Source: Lentisphaeria bacterium (GTDB lineage: Bacteria; Verrucomicrobiota; Lentisphaeria; Victivallales; UBA1829). From it: a stretch of DNA of 64,000 bases. This document shows, piece after piece, positions 9,701 through 18,526 of this stretch (the stretch's first letter is position 1; each line of letters opens with the position of its first letter). Position numbers and translations under genes: made by a program. The stretch spans positions 3,570 to 67,569 of the forward strand of contig JAFTIQ010000007.1 in assembly GCA_017456805.1 (NCBI GenBank). Reading direction: 5' to 3'. A model generated the notes under the pieces. The model saw only the letters and a program-made list of their open reading frames with translations. It was not told the DNA's origin and did not search any database.

Positions 9701-9838
9701 TGAATAATAATCATCATCCACAAAAAGAATCTTTTTCGTTATTTCCCCGTGAACCGGAAAAAGAAATGCGGAAACTATAACAAAAATCGAACATAATTTT
9801 ATTATAAATCCCGAATGGTTGCTTTGTTGATGTTTCAT
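6707..9838 (-). CDS. Large secreted glycoside-hydrolase-like protein
   Basis: The start at MKHQQSN is preceded by GGAGGG; an upstream in-frame ATG overlaps that ribosome site. The 1043-residue product has a signal peptide (hydrophobic segment about 12-30). The N-terminal third looks like a flavodoxin-type fold (KILFVDDDYYSQYAGD), followed by a barrel-like middle. A segment near residues 700-830 (ARKAALLYDI and YDLVILHDCQWMTD...YIKKGGKVIGD) resembles the trimerisation domain of GH42 beta-galactosidases. The C-terminus looks like a beta-sandwich. I cannot name a GH family or catalytic residues. It leads the operon downstream of the GntR gene. Confidence 0.7.
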   Translation of the reverse strand: MKHQQSNHSGFIIKLCSIFVIVSAFLFPVHGEITKKILFVDDDYYSQYAGDIGVAERYFLAQGFTPMRAPEILEFMKNGNAPGSVILSLTDVNPKSWVEPFDKTCALYQYCSRGGRFVNPCGNTLLDFIGKDDLFVKSDDSHYPKKSFLFNTFGVNFAYGLRGKDRVLTDTGKAWGLDQNWPRWGNYLDLAVYADSVTPFVVAKKGTAALIWLKNINKNHPHSGLIGACFNMRDFLPMLEAIYKICLYDGTLVRNVPKVNYKKAAEAVKDFELKIECNGVPRSVFECGETIPVKVIAKKQTAYTVEAVDSEGNVFRNFDTTLWKEGEYTIRCMVGGKKAAEKKIFVAAKRRVQEYPIFIWKSARRHFKREHVAAEFIAKRNLNTVIDDIHEMTGSNLDRLGNVIDNTLRYHQLFTVRTSTIRMFTDQKDDQLILYTGKVHTHGVNHNSLSSRAAAADSQAFAARQSSQIRQIFTTQAPNFFKYTVCNDDGSMLGNFDFHPKTIADFEAKTGVKRSQLPPFVKQKHGYHVYLPVVEKGIIPWDHPFLTYFRYHTSNYNKIAEETVKASHGVLVGDIGLMAGPLYPGRGFYPPLSHSNYPTNTFYNYTFWYCAIAFNIEFAKTGGREKPWGAVVSAHYTPWGKEFQRGILYRMIANAPQFIGLWHLDNKTDFGLPEIQSTWEGTAEITAHLARAGEFYRLQKPVARKAALLYDIAQICFQIDHTNAYPYSRYTALENFRRAGGAADVISSEEVVAGILKNYDLVILHDCQWMTDKVRDILIDYIKKGGKVIGDKSVTIDIPGMEKNPNLFGAGLGHIGAAYCIMNFSQPIKKYLPQEAVTSMGINGIVYNNEMPDKTPVAWVIDCETNAEARACQTAMSKNWNGGAYQFLSETAAKTGLREHKLKIRDNVIVYDLFHHKEIPVLNGIATVKLRLLDAVPLLLLKDRIQTVSVTAGNAAVSRGSKVTFDLTLEGAGKKPISGMVPAQLKVMKNGKELWNYGGNVIFKDGKASYTITVPENESAGTWEIVVVELASGKNNATKIIIK

Positions 9839-10030
9839 TTTTTTTCTACCCTCCATTTTATTTTTTTTGTTTTTTCAGAAAAAATACACGATCAGTGCTG
9901 CACGGATTTCAGCGCAGTACAGACGACTCATCATCCATCTTCCGACGGAATGAATCATAAATATTCAGGAGCCTTCCAGTTCCGGAAAACAACCTTTTTT
10001 ATTTTTTTTCTTTCAGCAAATCAATATTTT

Positions 10031-10675
10031 TCAGAAATCATTGACAAAATGCTGGCGCATGACCTGACGGAATTCTTCAATCGTTCCATGTTCCAGTGTG
10101 TTGCAGATTTCAAGGTGAGTAGAAGGCTTCAAAGCCGGATTCTTTACGGAATATTTATCCGCAAAAATCTTGACCAGCAGATCGCGCAATTGGCAAACCT
10201 GACGATTTCCGGCAAAACCGGCAAGACAGGAATGAAATTCCACTTCCTGCTGTCCGGTATAACGGAAATCTCCGATACAGTCAGTATATTTCCGGAGTTC
10301 ATTGATCTTTTCCGGTGTCTTTCGCATATAAATGAAATCGCATAATCCGATTTCCATTGCCAGGCGGATCTCATTCAGTTCCCGGCGGTCTTCTGCTGTA
10401 AAAATATTCACATCCACAATCTTTTTCAAACCGGAAAACACATGCGGTGTCTTGACAACAAGACCTTTCCGTTTCCTCGATTCCACAAGATCAAGTGCTT
10501 TCAGGCGGCTGATCCCTTCCCGGACAATGTGTCGGCTGACATTCAAATGTGCTGCAAGTTCTTCTTCCCGCGGCAGAATATCCCCCGCTTTCAGCTGACG
10601 CTCACACATGAAATTCAAAAGACGGTTTTCCACGCAATCTGCAAGTGTCATAGGGGTCAATTCTGATGAAAACAT
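10031..10675 (-). CDS. GntR-family regulator (FadR/FCD subfamily)
   Basis: The N-terminus contains a winged helix (CERQLKAGDILPREEELAAHLNVSRHIVREGISRL, about residues 24-60), followed by an all-helical FCD ligand domain with FHSCLAGFAGN. At 214 residues it has the normal length. It lies upstream of the 9838-3087 operon on the same strand and probably controls it. A palindrome 38 bases upstream (10713-10737) is a candidate autoregulatory site. The ligand is unknown; sugar acids are common for FCD proteins. Confidence 0.88.
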   Translation of the reverse strand: MFSSELTPMTLADCVENRLLNFMCERQLKAGDILPREEELAAHLNVSRHIVREGISRLKALDLVESRKRKGLVVKTPHVFSGLKKIVDVNIFTAEDRRELNEIRLAMEIGLCDFIYMRKTPEKINELRKYTDCIGDFRYTGQQEVEFHSCLAGFAGNRQVCQLRDLLVKIFADKYSVKNPALKPSTHLEICNTLEHGTIEEFRQVMRQHFVNDF

Positions 10676-10712
10676 AATGCCAATTCCTATCCGGTTCGTT
10701 TTATTCTTTTAT

Positions 10713-10737
10713 GTTGAATAAGTTTAATATGTTCAAC
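10713..10737. promoter_or_regulatory. Candidate GntR operator palindrome
   Basis: GTTGAA (10713-10718) and TTCAAC (10732-10737) form an inverted repeat with a 13-base AT-rich centre, just upstream of the GntR gene. The position suggests autoregulation; binding is not shown. Confidence 0.4.
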
Positions 10738-10816
10738 AATAAATATTATAACACACAAAGGTGTATTTGTCAAGAGGTTTATTAAAAAAATGTGAATTTT
10801 TTCGCTGAAATAATAC

Positions 10817-10854
10817 AAAAAAAAACTGCTGTCTGACTTTTCACCAGACAGCAG
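10817..10854 (-). terminator. Terminator of the GH1 operon
   Basis: CTGCTGTCTG (10826-10835) pairs perfectly with CAGACAGCAG (10845-10854). The A run at 10817-10825 becomes a T run on the minus strand, so this ends transcription from the GH1 gene. Confidence 0.85.
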
Positions 10855-10886
10855 TCTCAAATTTTGTTGTTTCTGAGAAGAGGTCC

Positions 10887-12239
10887 TCAGACGATCCGTC
10901 CTGTACGGATGACTTCTTTCATCCATTCGGCACTGAGTTTCGGAGTCCGTTCCAGTGTCGCATAGTTGACATAGAGGAATCCGAATCTGGGGCGGAAGCC
11001 ATGATGCCATTCCAGATTGTCCATAAGACTCCAATGGAAATATCCCTTGACAGGAATGCCCTCCCGGACAGCTTTTGCCATATAAAGCAGCTGAAGTCTC
11101 AAGTGTCTGATCCGTTCATCGTCATAAACGTGTCCATCTTCTTCCAGCTTGTCTGTTTCGGAACGTTTTCCATTTTCAGTAATATAGATGGGTAATCCCC
11201 ACAATTCGTAGGCGATTCTGCTGCCCCAGTACATCGCAGCCGGTTCAAAGTAGAAATCAGCGATCCCGGTCTGGCGTTTCAGATCACTTTCTTCGAAAAT
11301 GTGGTATCCCTCTTTGGTTTCCGGGGCAGGGCGGAGACGTTTTCCGAAATAGATATTCAATCCCAGCCAATCAAGTTTCCGGCTGATGATCTTCATATCT
11401 TCATCGGTAAAGACAGGTGCATCAGCTCCCTCTTTTTCCAGATAGCTGTCAAGATATTTTCCTTCCATGACAGCGGTCAGGAAGTGCGCATTGACTTCCC
11501 GGAACGCCTTTTTGGCTGCCTCGACATATTCCGGTGTATCGATCAGCGGAACCATGAAAGAGGAGTTTTCTGCCAGAGAGATCTTGGCTCCGGAATCAGC
11601 CGCACGCAGCGCACCGACTGCCGTACCGTGTGCAAGGAGCAGATGGTGCCGGATCTGATTGACCCGTTTTTTCTCCAGTTTCAATCCCGGAGCGATCAGT
11701 CCCATGCTGTATGCCACATCGGAAGCAGCAAGAAATTCATTGGTTGTACAGTAATACTTGATCAAACCTTTGAACTCTTCCCCGATTTTGGAAGCGTATT
11801 CTCCGAAATATTTGACAGTTTCTCTGGATTCCCATCCGCCGAATTCTTTCTGAAGCGCGAGGGGGAGATCCCAATGATAAAGGGTCACATAAGGTTCCAC
11901 ACCGTTTTTCAGAAGGGTTTCACAAACCCGTTTATAATGGTCGATTCCCTTCTGATTCACCTTCCCGTAGCCATCCGGGAAGATCCGGCTCCATGCCAGA
12001 GAAAAACGGTATCCGTTCAGCCCGATATTTTTCATGTGGGCAATATCTTCCGGATAACGGTGATAGTGATCGCAGGCAATATTTCCGTTTACGTCATCGC
12101 GCATAACACCGGGACGTTTTTCAAATTCATTCCAAACGGAAGCTCCTTTGCCATCTTCAAAGGGAGCACCTTCCACCTGGTAACTTGCTGTGGCTGACCC
12201 CCAGACAAAATCTTCAGGAAAATCCCGATACATATTCAT
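10887..12239 (-). CDS. GH1 family beta-glucosidase / beta-glycosidase
   Basis: The 450-residue protein has full GH1 length. The N-terminal signature FVWGSATASYQVEG, the acid/base Glu in TTNEF and the nucleophile Glu in ITENG are all present, so it should be active. It has no signal peptide and would hydrolyse imported beta-linked disaccharides or aryl-glycosides. Its start codon overlaps the stop of the DUF4838 gene (ATGA), with AGGAGG at ideal spacing. It is the last gene of the operon and is followed by a clear terminator. The exact sugar preference cannot be read. Confidence 0.93.
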   Translation of the reverse strand: MNMYRDFPEDFVWGSATASYQVEGAPFEDGKGASVWNEFEKRPGVMRDDVNGNIACDHYHRYPEDIAHMKNIGLNGYRFSLAWSRIFPDGYGKVNQKGIDHYKRVCETLLKNGVEPYVTLYHWDLPLALQKEFGGWESRETVKYFGEYASKIGEEFKGLIKYYCTTNEFLAASDVAYSMGLIAPGLKLEKKRVNQIRHHLLLAHGTAVGALRAADSGAKISLAENSSFMVPLIDTPEYVEAAKKAFREVNAHFLTAVMEGKYLDSYLEKEGADAPVFTDEDMKIISRKLDWLGLNIYFGKRLRPAPETKEGYHIFEESDLKRQTGIADFYFEPAAMYWGSRIAYELWGLPIYITENGKRSETDKLEEDGHVYDDERIRHLRLQLLYMAKAVREGIPVKGYFHWSLMDNLEWHHGFRPRFGFLYVNYATLERTPKLSAEWMKEVIRTGRIV

Positions 12240-15200
12240 TTCTTACCTCCTGCGGGAATTAAATCTACCGCATCGACATAAATTGCTTCCAGATTCTGCG
12301 GATTGTTTGCCGCTTTTACAGCAATCAGCTGATACCGGACCCCATCCTGATACTTGAGAACGTGAGGATAATCGATCCAGACCCATTCGTTATCGGGCAG
12401 GGAGGCAAGACTGACTTTCAGATCCGGGGCGCAATTCCCGCCGCTCCAGTTTTTCTTGTTGTAATAACAGAAGCTGATGATCGCCGCATCGCCGGTATTT
12501 CCTTTTTTCTTGACTTTGATCCGGATTCGGGCACGGTAAGTCTTCATCTTTTCCACATCATCGAAGAATTCACTGATGCGGAAATTCATGCTCTGTCCCA
12601 ATGTCCAGCGTTTTGTCGGGAGCTGAACAGCGCAACGCTGAGAGAGACTTGTCACATCATCTGCAAAACCAAAGGTCTTGTGAACGGGATCGAGCCCGCT
12701 TCCCAGAAGGCGGATCCCTTCATTTGGGTTGACAGGGCGCAGTTCGATAGCATCAAACCGCACATATTCCAGATTCTGCGGATTGTTTGCCGCCTTGACC
12801 GCCAGGATCTGATACCGGATATCAGATTTATAACGGAGGATATGAGGATATTCGATCCAAATCCATTCGTTATCAGGCAGATTTTTCAGGGGAATCGTCA
12901 ATGCAGGAGCACAATTTCCGCCGCTCCAGCCTTTCTTGTTATAGTAGCAGAAGCTGATGATTGCTGCATCGCCGGCATTGCCTTTTTTCTTGACTTTGAT
13001 CCGGATCCGGGCGCGGAACTGTTTCGTGTGATCTTTTTCCAGTTCCGAGATCCGGTAATTCATGGACTGTCCGAGGGTCCATTTTTTATTCGGCATCTGC
13101 TGGGCACAGCGTTTGGTCAAGGCAGTTTCATCCTGAACGACAGTAAAGGTTTTATGTCCATTGGGAAGGGTATGAGCCATTCTTGTGGTCGCACCGTCCG
13201 TAAGGGTCGTGACAGGAGCCTTCTGATCTTCCAGCAATGTTTTGATCCGTTCAAACGTTGTCTGACGGAATTTCTTTTTTCTGCGGTTGGGCAGGAATTT
13301 GAGATCCGTTGCCATATAACGTTCGCCAGCCATGCGGGTTTCCGGCGCGAGATCCTGAGCAAGATTCAGCAATGCAACAGGTTTCCAGATCCCGGCAGCA
13401 GAACGGTCTTTGAAGATCTTGACTTTCAATTCATGTCTGCCCGGTTTAAGCCGTTCCGGCAGATGCATGTAGAATCCTTTGTTCCATTCATTATCAGTCT
13501 TCTTGCCCATGAGCTTGCCATCAATATAAAGCTCTACGGTTCCGTCGACGCTGGAGAAATAGAAACTCAGATCATCATTGCGGAGTTTTTCATCCACGGT
13601 AAAGTCAACAGCATACCAGGCAGTTCCGCGATATTCTGTGTAGGGCTCCTGTTTGGTCCAGAAATCATCGATCCGGATCTTGCCCCAGGAAGAGGTGTCT
13701 TCGTCAGGCTTGATGGTCTTATTCGGGTCAATTTTGAACCGCCATTCCACAGGGAATGCTGCAACACGGCGTTCTGTATTCATTGCATTGGTCAGGCGCA
13801 GATACCACATGGGCATGTGCATGACTGCAACGTGAAGTTTGAAAAGATCATTTTCTGCAAGTTTTTCTGCATCATAAAGGATCTTATCCATTTCTGCAAT
13901 GAATTCCGGTGTGTAGGCATGACGGTATGCTGGCGCCCCGCGGAGTGTCAGCGGAGTATCCCGTTTTGCATCTACCACATTATAGTGGTAATCATGGATC
14001 CGCTTGATGTACTCCAGAACCTTTGCGCCGCCCTTGCCATAGTAGAGATGACAGAATTCTTCAACACATTTCTTGATATCCGTCGTTTCCGGACGCCACA
14101 GATATTTGGAGATGATATAGCTGCGGAGCTCTTTCATTTCGATCCCTGCAGACTGGGGAGATTCACAGAACATCCCTCTCATGCCGTATTTCGTCAGGAC
14201 GGGGAAGTTCATTGCGATGCCTGCAAGGTCAGGATGCGGAGTGATCGCATCATTGAAGTTTCCAGCGTAATACCAGACGTAGAACGGGGAACCGTGATCG
14301 ATCCATCCCTGAAGACATTCCAGCTGATAGGTGTTGACTTTGCTCTGCTTATCTTCAAGGGAGCGGGCATTGTCCATCCGGATCGGTGCATAACGGATCA
14401 CAATGTTTTTCCGCAACGCTGTTTTCCCGGGTTTGAGAGTTGGACCGTATGCCAGGGTGGAAAGAATGATATTCGGATATTCTTTGGAAATTTCATCGGA
14501 GACTGCATTGAGGAAGCGGTACATGGTTCCGCCGGGGGTGCCTTCTTCCTTGTTGATCGCCTCGCACTTGTCGCACTGGCAAACCTGATCGTGGTCATGA
14601 TAATCAACGGGGAAGAAAATCTGATCATCGGGATCGGCATTTTTGCTTGCAAAATAATTTTTGAGGATCCGGCGCATTTCTGCAACAATGATATTTTTCA
14701 CTTCCGGATTGCTCAGGCAGGGCAGGGATTCAAATCTTCCGTGGGGATGCTGTTTTGCCCGTCTTGCACCGTCACGAAACGCAAAATATTCCGGATGATC
14801 CTTGAAATATTTCTTGTGGGGCATGAGTTTGTGCAAGTTGTGAACAAATCCGCCAAGGTGTTTCAACCCGCCGACTTTGCTGCCGAGAGGAACATATCCC
14901 CAGACGGAGTTGAGGCGCTGGCGCACCTGCCAGATTCCTTCCAGCTGTTCTCCGTTGCTGTTGCCGTCGCCGCAGCTGATAATGTTGCGGTAATCAAACG
15001 GCGGTTCATATTTGTAGGATTCAACATCAACGGTCAGAGTCGTTTTTCTGGGAACGTGGGTATAATCGAACGCAAGGAAACGGACTCCCAGTTTTTCATC
15101 AAGAAAGTCATAGACCCCGTACAATGTGCCCCGTGGAATCTTGCCGCGGAACTGAATGGATTCGCCGTCACGGAGAACTGCAAAACCTTCATGAACTTTG

Positions 15201-15487
15201 ACGGTCAGATTTTGGGGAATCGCGATATTACGGTTGGTTTCTCCAAGAACAATTTCATATTTCCCCTTTGCTGTCGTATCAGAGACAATCTGAAATTCAG
15301 CGCCGGTCATCTGTTTCAGGAATTGAGACAATTCCTCAGCAGCATACTTGATCTGTTTTGCCGGTTTTGCTGCAATCACGATCCGGTAATCGGTCTTGCC
15401 GTCTTTTGCGAGCGTAAGCTCTTTTGCTTGTGTACTGAGCATTGCTGTTACTCCCAGTGCAACGGTTAAAAGTTTCTTGATTTTCAT
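12236..15487 (-). CDS. Secreted DUF4838 protein with duplicated C-terminal module
   Basis: The start is MKIKKLLTVALGVTAML, preceded by AAGGAG, giving 1083 residues with a signal peptide ending near residue 21. An alpha-glucuronidase-like N-terminal domain (KQIKYAAEELSQFLKQMTGAEF) is followed by the DUF4838 region with Cys-containing CQCDKCEAINKEEG. Near 640-740 lies a jelly-roll carbohydrate-binding-like domain (FYFSSVDGTVELYIDGKLMG). The last 280 residues hold two copies of a roughly 140-residue module, each with WTLGQSMN, IRIKVKKKGN.GDAAIISFCYYNKK and AVKAANNPQNLE. The family is linked to polysaccharide breakdown; enzyme activity is not established here. Confidence 0.85.
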   Translation of the reverse strand: MKIKKLLTVALGVTAMLSTQAKELTLAKDGKTDYRIVIAAKPAKQIKYAAEELSQFLKQMTGAEFQIVSDTTAKGKYEIVLGETNRNIAIPQNLTVKVHEGFAVLRDGESIQFRGKIPRGTLYGVYDFLDEKLGVRFLAFDYTHVPRKTTLTVDVESYKYEPPFDYRNIISCGDGNSNGEQLEGIWQVRQRLNSVWGYVPLGSKVGGLKHLGGFVHNLHKLMPHKKYFKDHPEYFAFRDGARRAKQHPHGRFESLPCLSNPEVKNIIVAEMRRILKNYFASKNADPDDQIFFPVDYHDHDQVCQCDKCEAINKEEGTPGGTMYRFLNAVSDEISKEYPNIILSTLAYGPTLKPGKTALRKNIVIRYAPIRMDNARSLEDKQSKVNTYQLECLQGWIDHGSPFYVWYYAGNFNDAITPHPDLAGIAMNFPVLTKYGMRGMFCESPQSAGIEMKELRSYIISKYLWRPETTDIKKCVEEFCHLYYGKGGAKVLEYIKRIHDYHYNVVDAKRDTPLTLRGAPAYRHAYTPEFIAEMDKILYDAEKLAENDLFKLHVAVMHMPMWYLRLTNAMNTERRVAAFPVEWRFKIDPNKTIKPDEDTSSWGKIRIDDFWTKQEPYTEYRGTAWYAVDFTVDEKLRNDDLSFYFSSVDGTVELYIDGKLMGKKTDNEWNKGFYMHLPERLKPGRHELKVKIFKDRSAAGIWKPVALLNLAQDLAPETRMAGERYMATDLKFLPNRRKKKFRQTTFERIKTLLEDQKAPVTTLTDGATTRMAHTLPNGHKTFTVVQDETALTKRCAQQMPNKKWTLGQSMNYRISELEKDHTKQFRARIRIKVKKKGNAGDAAIISFCYYNKKGWSGGNCAPALTIPLKNLPDNEWIWIEYPHILRYKSDIRYQILAVKAANNPQNLEYVRFDAIELRPVNPNEGIRLLGSGLDPVHKTFGFADDVTSLSQRCAVQLPTKRWTLGQSMNFRISEFFDDVEKMKTYRARIRIKVKKKGNTGDAAIISFCYYNKKNWSGGNCAPDLKVSLASLPDNEWVWIDYPHVLKYQDGVRYQLIAVKAANNPQNLEAIYVDAVDLIPAGGKK

Positions 15488-15516
15488 AAGGTATAAATCT
15501 CCTTGCGTTTTATATC

Positions 15517-16497
15517 TTAATAACTGAAAGTGTTCTGCTGGAAATATCTTGCTTTGTAGATCTTTCCGTTTGGAATATAACACCGCTTTGAACTTTCCGG
15601 ATCATCCGGAAAATAGAGGGATTCTGCCCACCAGCGTTCCTGGGGCTTCTGCATCATGATCTTGCCATTGAAACTGTCAACACTCTTGATCGCTTTGAGA
15701 TCACTGTAATGGGTGAACTGACAGCTTTCCGGATCAAAAATGCTGATCCCGCGGTTGTAGGTAATGAAAAGCTTGCCGTCGTGAGTCGGGTAAAGATCAT
15801 GACAGTTCAGAACTTCATAGGCATCGCGGAAAATCGTGTCTTTGCGTGTGATCCCATAGATCGCGACCCGTTCCAGTCTGGGATTTTCGGAATCTGAAAT
15901 GTATTTCCATTTTGTGATTCCAAACATGCCGCTTGACCAGAGACACTGACGTTTTTTATCCCAGACGACCCCGTGAGCTTCCGGTTCAAGAGCCTGGAAA
16001 AACGGAGTCAATCCCGGTTTGGCAGGATCAAATTTTTTGATGTTGTAAAGTTTCAGATAATGCCCTTCACTGGAAGCTGTTACGACATTTCCATCCGGGA
16101 GAAGTTCGGCAGAATGGGGATTGGATCTGGGATAAACATGCCAGATGATCTTTTTATCTTCGATCCGGACAAGCAGCACTCCGCCCAGAGAATCCACACA
16201 GAGCAGATGAGTTTTGTTCAAAACCACTTTGACATCGCTGGGCGCAAGCCAGAGTTCATGGCACATCCGGTTTTCAGGATCGTTCAGGCAGGGCTGCTGC
16301 ATGATGGGATCCAGCTTCGGATTGAAACTCCAAACCTTTGCTTCCGGTGTCCGCCAGTCTTTGTTGAAATCGTAAATTGCCCATTCAGAGGTTCGTTGAT
16401 TTCCGACAACGATCTTGCAATCTCCGGCTGTTGCTGAGACTGCTGCAGAGAACGCAACGGCTGCCGCCATGCCGGCAGAGAGAATATCATGCTTCAT
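15517..16497 (-). CDS. Secreted beta-propeller-like protein
   Basis: The 326-residue protein has a signal peptide (MKHDILSAGMAAAVAFSAAVSATAG). The mature part has short repeated strands such as DCKIVVGNQRTSEWAIYDF, NPHSAELLPDGNVVTASS and HDLYPTHDGKLFITYNRG, typical of a propeller, and may belong to the DUF6528-type families. No catalytic residues are evident. It precedes the DUF4838 gene by 29 bases and follows the pseudopilin by 26, so it belongs to the same operon and probably handles a glycan at the cell surface. Confidence 0.7.
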   Translation of the reverse strand: MKHDILSAGMAAAVAFSAAVSATAGDCKIVVGNQRTSEWAIYDFNKDWRTPEAKVWSFNPKLDPIMQQPCLNDPENRMCHELWLAPSDVKVVLNKTHLLCVDSLGGVLLVRIEDKKIIWHVYPRSNPHSAELLPDGNVVTASSEGHYLKLYNIKKFDPAKPGLTPFFQALEPEAHGVVWDKKRQCLWSSGMFGITKWKYISDSENPRLERVAIYGITRKDTIFRDAYEVLNCHDLYPTHDGKLFITYNRGISIFDPESCQFTHYSDLKAIKSVDSFNGKIMMQKPQERWWAESLYFPDDPESSKRCYIPNGKIYKARYFQQNTFSY

Positions 16498-16523
16498 TAT
16501 CTTCCGTATCCTTTCTATCTGTT

Positions 16524-17276
16524 TTATTTATCGTTGCTGTATACTTTCTTTGCCCATCCCGGATAATTCCAGACATCCGCCAATCCGCTCTTTGGCTGAT
16601 ACCAGATGTAGTTTTCTGCATATACAGCACCATCAGCACTCAACCAGTTCAAACCGTAGGAATGAGCATTGTACGGCTTCAGATTGAAATATGCCCCAAT
16701 AATGGTCCGGCGGTAATAGCTTGTCGTAAGATTTTTTATTTTGCTGTACATCCAGGTATCTGCAACTAAGGGCGTCGTGGATGTATATTTTGTTAATGCT
16801 GAAAGTTTTATGGCGTTCTCTGAATTATCTGCCGGATTTCCAATTCTTCCGTTGTAACCGTAGGATACGGGGAGATAAAATTTATTCACAGCATCATAAT
16901 CCGAATAATTTGTTGTGTCAGAAGGACATCTGAAGGTGTTCAATGCTCCGGGATTTGCAAAGGTCGTATAACCTTTTGTCGCTTTCACTTTGGCAATATA
17001 TCCGTTGATCGATAAATTATGCCCCCATAAATTAGCGTTAGTTCCCATAGTTGCCGGAACCAGGTGATCATCGAAATCTACAGTATATGCGCTGATTGCC
17101 AGACCAAGCTGTCTTTGATTTCCGACACAGTTGACAGCCTGGGCTTTTTCTCTTGAGCTGTTCAATGCCGGTAGAAGCATTCCTGCAAGAATTGCAATGA
17201 TGGCAATCACTACCAGCAGCTCAATCAATGTAAATCCGCATCGTCCTGCCTGTTGATTCGTTACACACTTCTTCAT
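16524..17276 (-). CDS. Type II secretion-type pseudopilin (H-x9-DG)
   Basis: The start at MKKCVTNQ is favoured because GGGAGG lies six bases upstream. RCG precedes [20 protein letters not shown], so this copy has the canonical Gly at -1 and Glu at +5. The C-terminal [12 protein letters not shown] fits the H-x9-DG element. It lies between the isomerase and the propeller-like gene in the AraC-linked operon. Confidence 0.92.
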   Translation of the reverse strand: MKKCVTNQQAGRCGFTLIELLVVIAIIAILAGMLLPALNSSREKAQAVNCVGNQRQLGLAISAYTVDFDDHLVPATMGTNANLWGHNLSINGYIAKVKATKGYTTFANPGALNTFRCPSDTTNYSDYDAVNKFYLPVSYGYNGRIGNPADNSENAIKLSALTKYTSTTPLVADTWMYSKIKNLTTSYYRRTIIGAYFNLKPYNAHSYGLNWLSADGAVYAENYIWYQPKSGLADVWNYPGWAKKVYSNDK

Positions 17277-17303
17277 ACTCATCCTCCCTGAATTTGCATT
17301 TCT

Positions 17304-18185
17304 TTATCGTAATTGAAATTCTGAAATCCGTTTTTCCATTTCTTCACAGTTTTCCAGAAAGAAACAGCCATCGGCAACCTGCTTCAAATGCCATGCCGGA
17401 TCTGTCTGTCGCGGCCCGAGACCAAGCTGGTATACCGTTTCAAAAATCAAAAGCGGATCATTTTTCATCGCTTTGATCGCTTTCATGACTTTGCTCCAGC
17501 AGATGATCCCCTGTCCGGGAAACCAGTGCTTTTCATCAATGCCGTCATAATCGCTCAAATGGAACACCCGAATGTATGGAGACAACCGATCGATGATCTC
17601 CGGAAGCTCTTCATACCGGTTCATCGCATGATTGACATCCATACAGATCCCCACATGGTGATGATCGAATCTGGAAACGACTGCCAACAGTTCTTCCGGG
17701 CAATTTCCCACGCATCTTCTGGGAAGATATTCCACATTGATGGAAAAATTCAATTCTTCTGCAAGGGGCATCAATTCTTCCAGCGTTCTGCAAACCTGAT
17801 CCACACGGGCCGGATGTTCTTCCAAAGGCGGTTCCATACTGCAATGAAGGGTCACTTCCGGAGCCATCAAATCCGCATTTTTTTTGATCATTTCCGAAAA
17901 ACGCCGGGAGACATCTTTCCGCAGATCTTCATCCACTGCTGAGGGATCCCAGGATTTTTCACCGCCCATAAAGGGAAGATGGATACTTGCAATTTCTGCC
18001 GTGCCTGCCGCCAGAAATTCCCGGGAAACAACACCGTGTATTTCGCTTAATTCATTATCTTCTACAAAAGGGAAAAAGGAAAGTTCTACTCGTCTTACTT
18101 TGGAATTGGAAAAAGCTGCAACATATTCCCGTGCCCGTTCATAGGTCTCTCCAAAATTATTGATCGATACAGCATATCTGTTCAT
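17304..18185 (-). CDS. Sugar phosphate isomerase/epimerase-like TIM-barrel protein
   Basis: The 293-residue protein has the AP-endonuclease-2 / xylose-isomerase-like fold. The likely metal ligands are Glu in NVEYLPRR, Asp and His in GICMDVNHAMN, His in VFHLSDYDG and Glu in LLIFETVY. It lacks a signal peptide and would act on an imported sugar or sugar acid. It is the first gene of the operon that is divergent from the AraC gene at 18527, so it is likely under that regulator. Confidence 0.82.
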   Translation of the reverse strand: MNRYAVSINNFGETYERAREYVAAFSNSKVRRVELSFFPFVEDNELSEIHGVVSREFLAAGTAEIASIHLPFMGGEKSWDPSAVDEDLRKDVSRRFSEMIKKNADLMAPEVTLHCSMEPPLEEHPARVDQVCRTLEELMPLAEELNFSINVEYLPRRCVGNCPEELLAVVSRFDHHHVGICMDVNHAMNRYEELPEIIDRLSPYIRVFHLSDYDGIDEKHWFPGQGIICWSKVMKAIKAMKNDPLLIFETVYQLGLGPRQTDPAWHLKQVADGCFFLENCEEMEKRISEFQLR

Positions 18186-18526
18186 AATCGGCTTCCTCTT
18201 TTATTTTTTGTTAATGTCCCAAATTTTGTGATGGGACGGGTTGTTTGTCAAAATTATACCACAGCTATCTTTTTTTTACAAGTGACAAAAAATAATATTT
18301 GTTCTCATTCTGTTTATGAAAAAACAACTTTTATGTATTGTTTTCAGCCGTATTTCTCAATATACTCATTCTATCTATCATAAATAAGACTGAGATCGTT
18401 TCTGCGTGATATGTTCCAAAAAGTGTTAAAAAATAATATTTTTATTGGATTATAATTGAATTTTAACAAAATGGTGTTATATTACTGCAAAATACAAAAA
18501 AATATATTTTATAAGGAATATAAAAA
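18186..18526. promoter_or_regulatory. Divergent promoter region between isomerase operon and AraC gene
   Basis: This 341-base gap has no gene. GTCCCA (18216-18221) and TGGGAC (18232-18237) form an inverted repeat 30 bases from the isomerase start. On the plus strand TTGAAT (18456-18461) and TATATT (18478-18483), 16 bases apart, form a plausible promoter for the AraC gene, followed by AAGGAAT before its ATG. The rest is very AT-rich. Confidence 0.5.

Noticed and set aside
12362..15469. Very long open frame on the plus strand opposite the DUF4838 gene
   Set aside because: It is antisense to a gene with a signal peptide, ribosome site and conserved domains; its translation is Cys/Phe/Ile-rich with no known motif.
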